Below, one piece after another: positions 22,594 through 23,330 of a stretch of DNA of 23,330 nt. Origin of the DNA: an uncultured Clostridia bacterium (GTDB lineage: Bacteria; Bacillota; Clostridia; Christensenellales; Borkfalkiaceae); contig CAKQQY010000028.1 in the NCBI GenBank assembly GCA_934271245.1, forward strand, positions 1 to 23,330. The letters are read 5' to 3'. Made by a program: the position numbers and the translations under genes. Numbering within the stretch: position 1 is the first letter of the stretch; each line of letters opens with the position of its first letter. Under the pieces are notes generated by a model, which had not been told where the DNA came from, did no database searches, and was given only the letters and a program-made list of their open reading frames with translations.

Positions 22594-23218
22594 TCTTCTT
22601 TAAAACTTTATTCTTTACTTTGGTCGGAACCAAGTCCAAAAGTTTGCTATACGATAATAGCATTTGTTCTTTTATTTTTTCTTCCATTTCCGAAATATCG
22701 GCTGAAGATAATTTCTTATCGTAATAATCGGTTAAATAAAACGGGTCGCCGACATAAACGTAGTTTTTATGAAAAATTTTACTTTTATTTATCATCATTA
22801 TGGGGATAATCGGCGCTTTTGTTTTTACTGCGATAAGTCCGGATCCACCTTTTAAAGGCTGTAAATTAGTCGTACCGGTTTTATTTCTCGTCCCTTCGGG
22901 AAATATTACAAGTTTATGTCCGTTTTTTACAATTCTTACCGCCTTGATAAGCGAAGCAACATCTCCGCCGTCACGATCAACGGGAAACGCTCCGAGAGAA
23001 TATAAAACTTTTGAAAATAATTTATTTTTAAACAACTCGTTCTTCGCGAGAAAAAAAATGTCGGTCGGGTGCAATTCGGCGATAACCGCAGGATCTAACG
23101 CCCTGAAATGGTTACATAAAATAATTGCGCCGCCCTCGGGAAGTTTTGTGTTTCCGTAAAATTTATTAGGATAGATACCGTTGTATAATTTTAAAATAAA
23201 TCTGTAAAAACCGTTCAT
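22571..23218 (-). CDS. plsC: 1-acyl-sn-glycerol-3-phosphate acyltransferase (PlsC/LPLAT family)
   Basis: PlsC acylates lysophosphatidic acid to phosphatidic acid at the membrane. The 215 residues contain the family catalytic motif HX4D as H37-FRAL-D42, the substrate motif FPEGTR (106-111) and the hydrophobic PIIPIMM segment near 136-142. Length fits small bacterial PlsC proteins. The start at 23218 follows GGGGT. It overlaps ispH-rpsA by 23 bp; plsC before ispH-rpsA, often with cmk further upstream, is a conserved clostridial order. No cmk end is recognisable in the remaining 112 bp, so something else lies upstream here. Confidence 0.93.
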   Translation of the reverse strand: MNGFYRFILKLYNGIYPNKFYGNTKLPEGGAIILCNHFRALDPAVIAELHPTDIFFLAKNELFKNKLFSKVLYSLGAFPVDRDGGDVASLIKAVRIVKNGHKLVIFPEGTRNKTGTTNLQPLKGGSGLIAVKTKAPIIPIMMINKSKIFHKNYVYVGDPFYLTDYYDKKLSSADISEMEEKIKEQMLLSYSKLLDLVPTKVKNKVLKKNDSKKMQ

Positions 23219-23277
23219 TTATACCCCGATTAAACAAAATAATAAATCGCTGCTAAAAAAACAAGCGTTTCTGCAAT

Positions 23278-23328
23278 TTAAACGACAATAGCCAAATACT
23301 TTACAATACTTGCAAATGCACCGTTCAA
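23278..23328 (-). CDS. End of an unidentified, probably membrane protein (partial)
   Basis: From the right edge one minus-strand frame reads NGAFASIVKYLAIVV then TAA (23280-23278). The same frame continues as hydrophobic coding-like sequence (IAETLVFLAAIYYFV) to a second TAA at 23232-23230. The other long frame is an implausible Cys-rich string. The segment is too short for a family call. It may be an intact C-terminus, or a helix cut by a nonsense change. Confidence 0.3.
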   Translation of the reverse strand: MNGAFASIVKYLAIVV

Positions 23329-23330
23329 AC

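Overview
The window looks like chromosomal DNA of an anaerobic, low-G+C member of the Clostridia. The support is a fused IspH-ribosomal protein S1 gene behind plsC, a GerW-type sporulation protein beside a DacF-type carboxypeptidase, a Gram-positive type LexA box, TTGACA/TATAAT promoters and AGGAGG ribosome binding sites. The genus cannot be named from the sequence. There is no rRNA, tRNA, CRISPR array or insertion sequence. The gene content is mostly housekeeping, and the intergenic DNA carries the more unusual signals.

Layout. 1-423 (+): the 3' end of an unknown gene, a 175-bp stretch with palindromes and a degenerate duplication, and a 51-residue Cys-rich ORF. 429-1496 (-): a tyrosine recombinase with a consensus promoter. 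1497-2015: a signal-rich divergent intergenic region holding a 34-bp near-perfect inverted repeat, a further copy of its half-site at the recombinase transcription start, an overlapping alternative hairpin, other dyads and a second consensus promoter. 2016-3248 (+): a PadR-type winged-helix regulator fused to a four-helix membrane domain. 3326-5970 (-): a compact cluster, DUF2953-like/gerW/dacF/rluB. 6074-6676 (+): lexA, with a LexA box over its own -35 and an apparently leaderless start. 6859-13502 (-): galK, purB, galM, two half-size chromate transporters, an MFS permease and a GNAT acetyltransferase, tightly packed and possibly read from one galK promoter. 13618-20099 (+): leuS (strong promoter, no T-box room), a CtpE-like P-type ATPase, pnuC and trmO. 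20100-20403: convergent terminators. 20404-23218 (-): plsC followed by ispH-rpsA. 23219-23330: the end of another, possibly interrupted, reading frame.

How the genes fit together. galK and galM handle galactose, with purB inserted between them. The DacF-GerW cluster suggests cell-wall and spore functions. LexA controls itself and may also affect the divergent cluster. PlsC (phospholipid), IspH (isoprenoid) and S1 (translation) form the conserved clostridial plsC-ispH-rpsA group.

Points most worth checking: (1) a lox/dif-like inverted repeat beside a tyrosine recombinase, with a matching half-site on the recombinase promoter; (2) a strong internal Shine-Dalgarno and ATG inside ispH-rpsA that could yield free S1; (3) the membrane-tethered PadR protein; (4) the leaderless, self-repressed lexA; (5) a recurring TTATGT-N3-ACATAA dyad upstream of the PadR gene and of purB.
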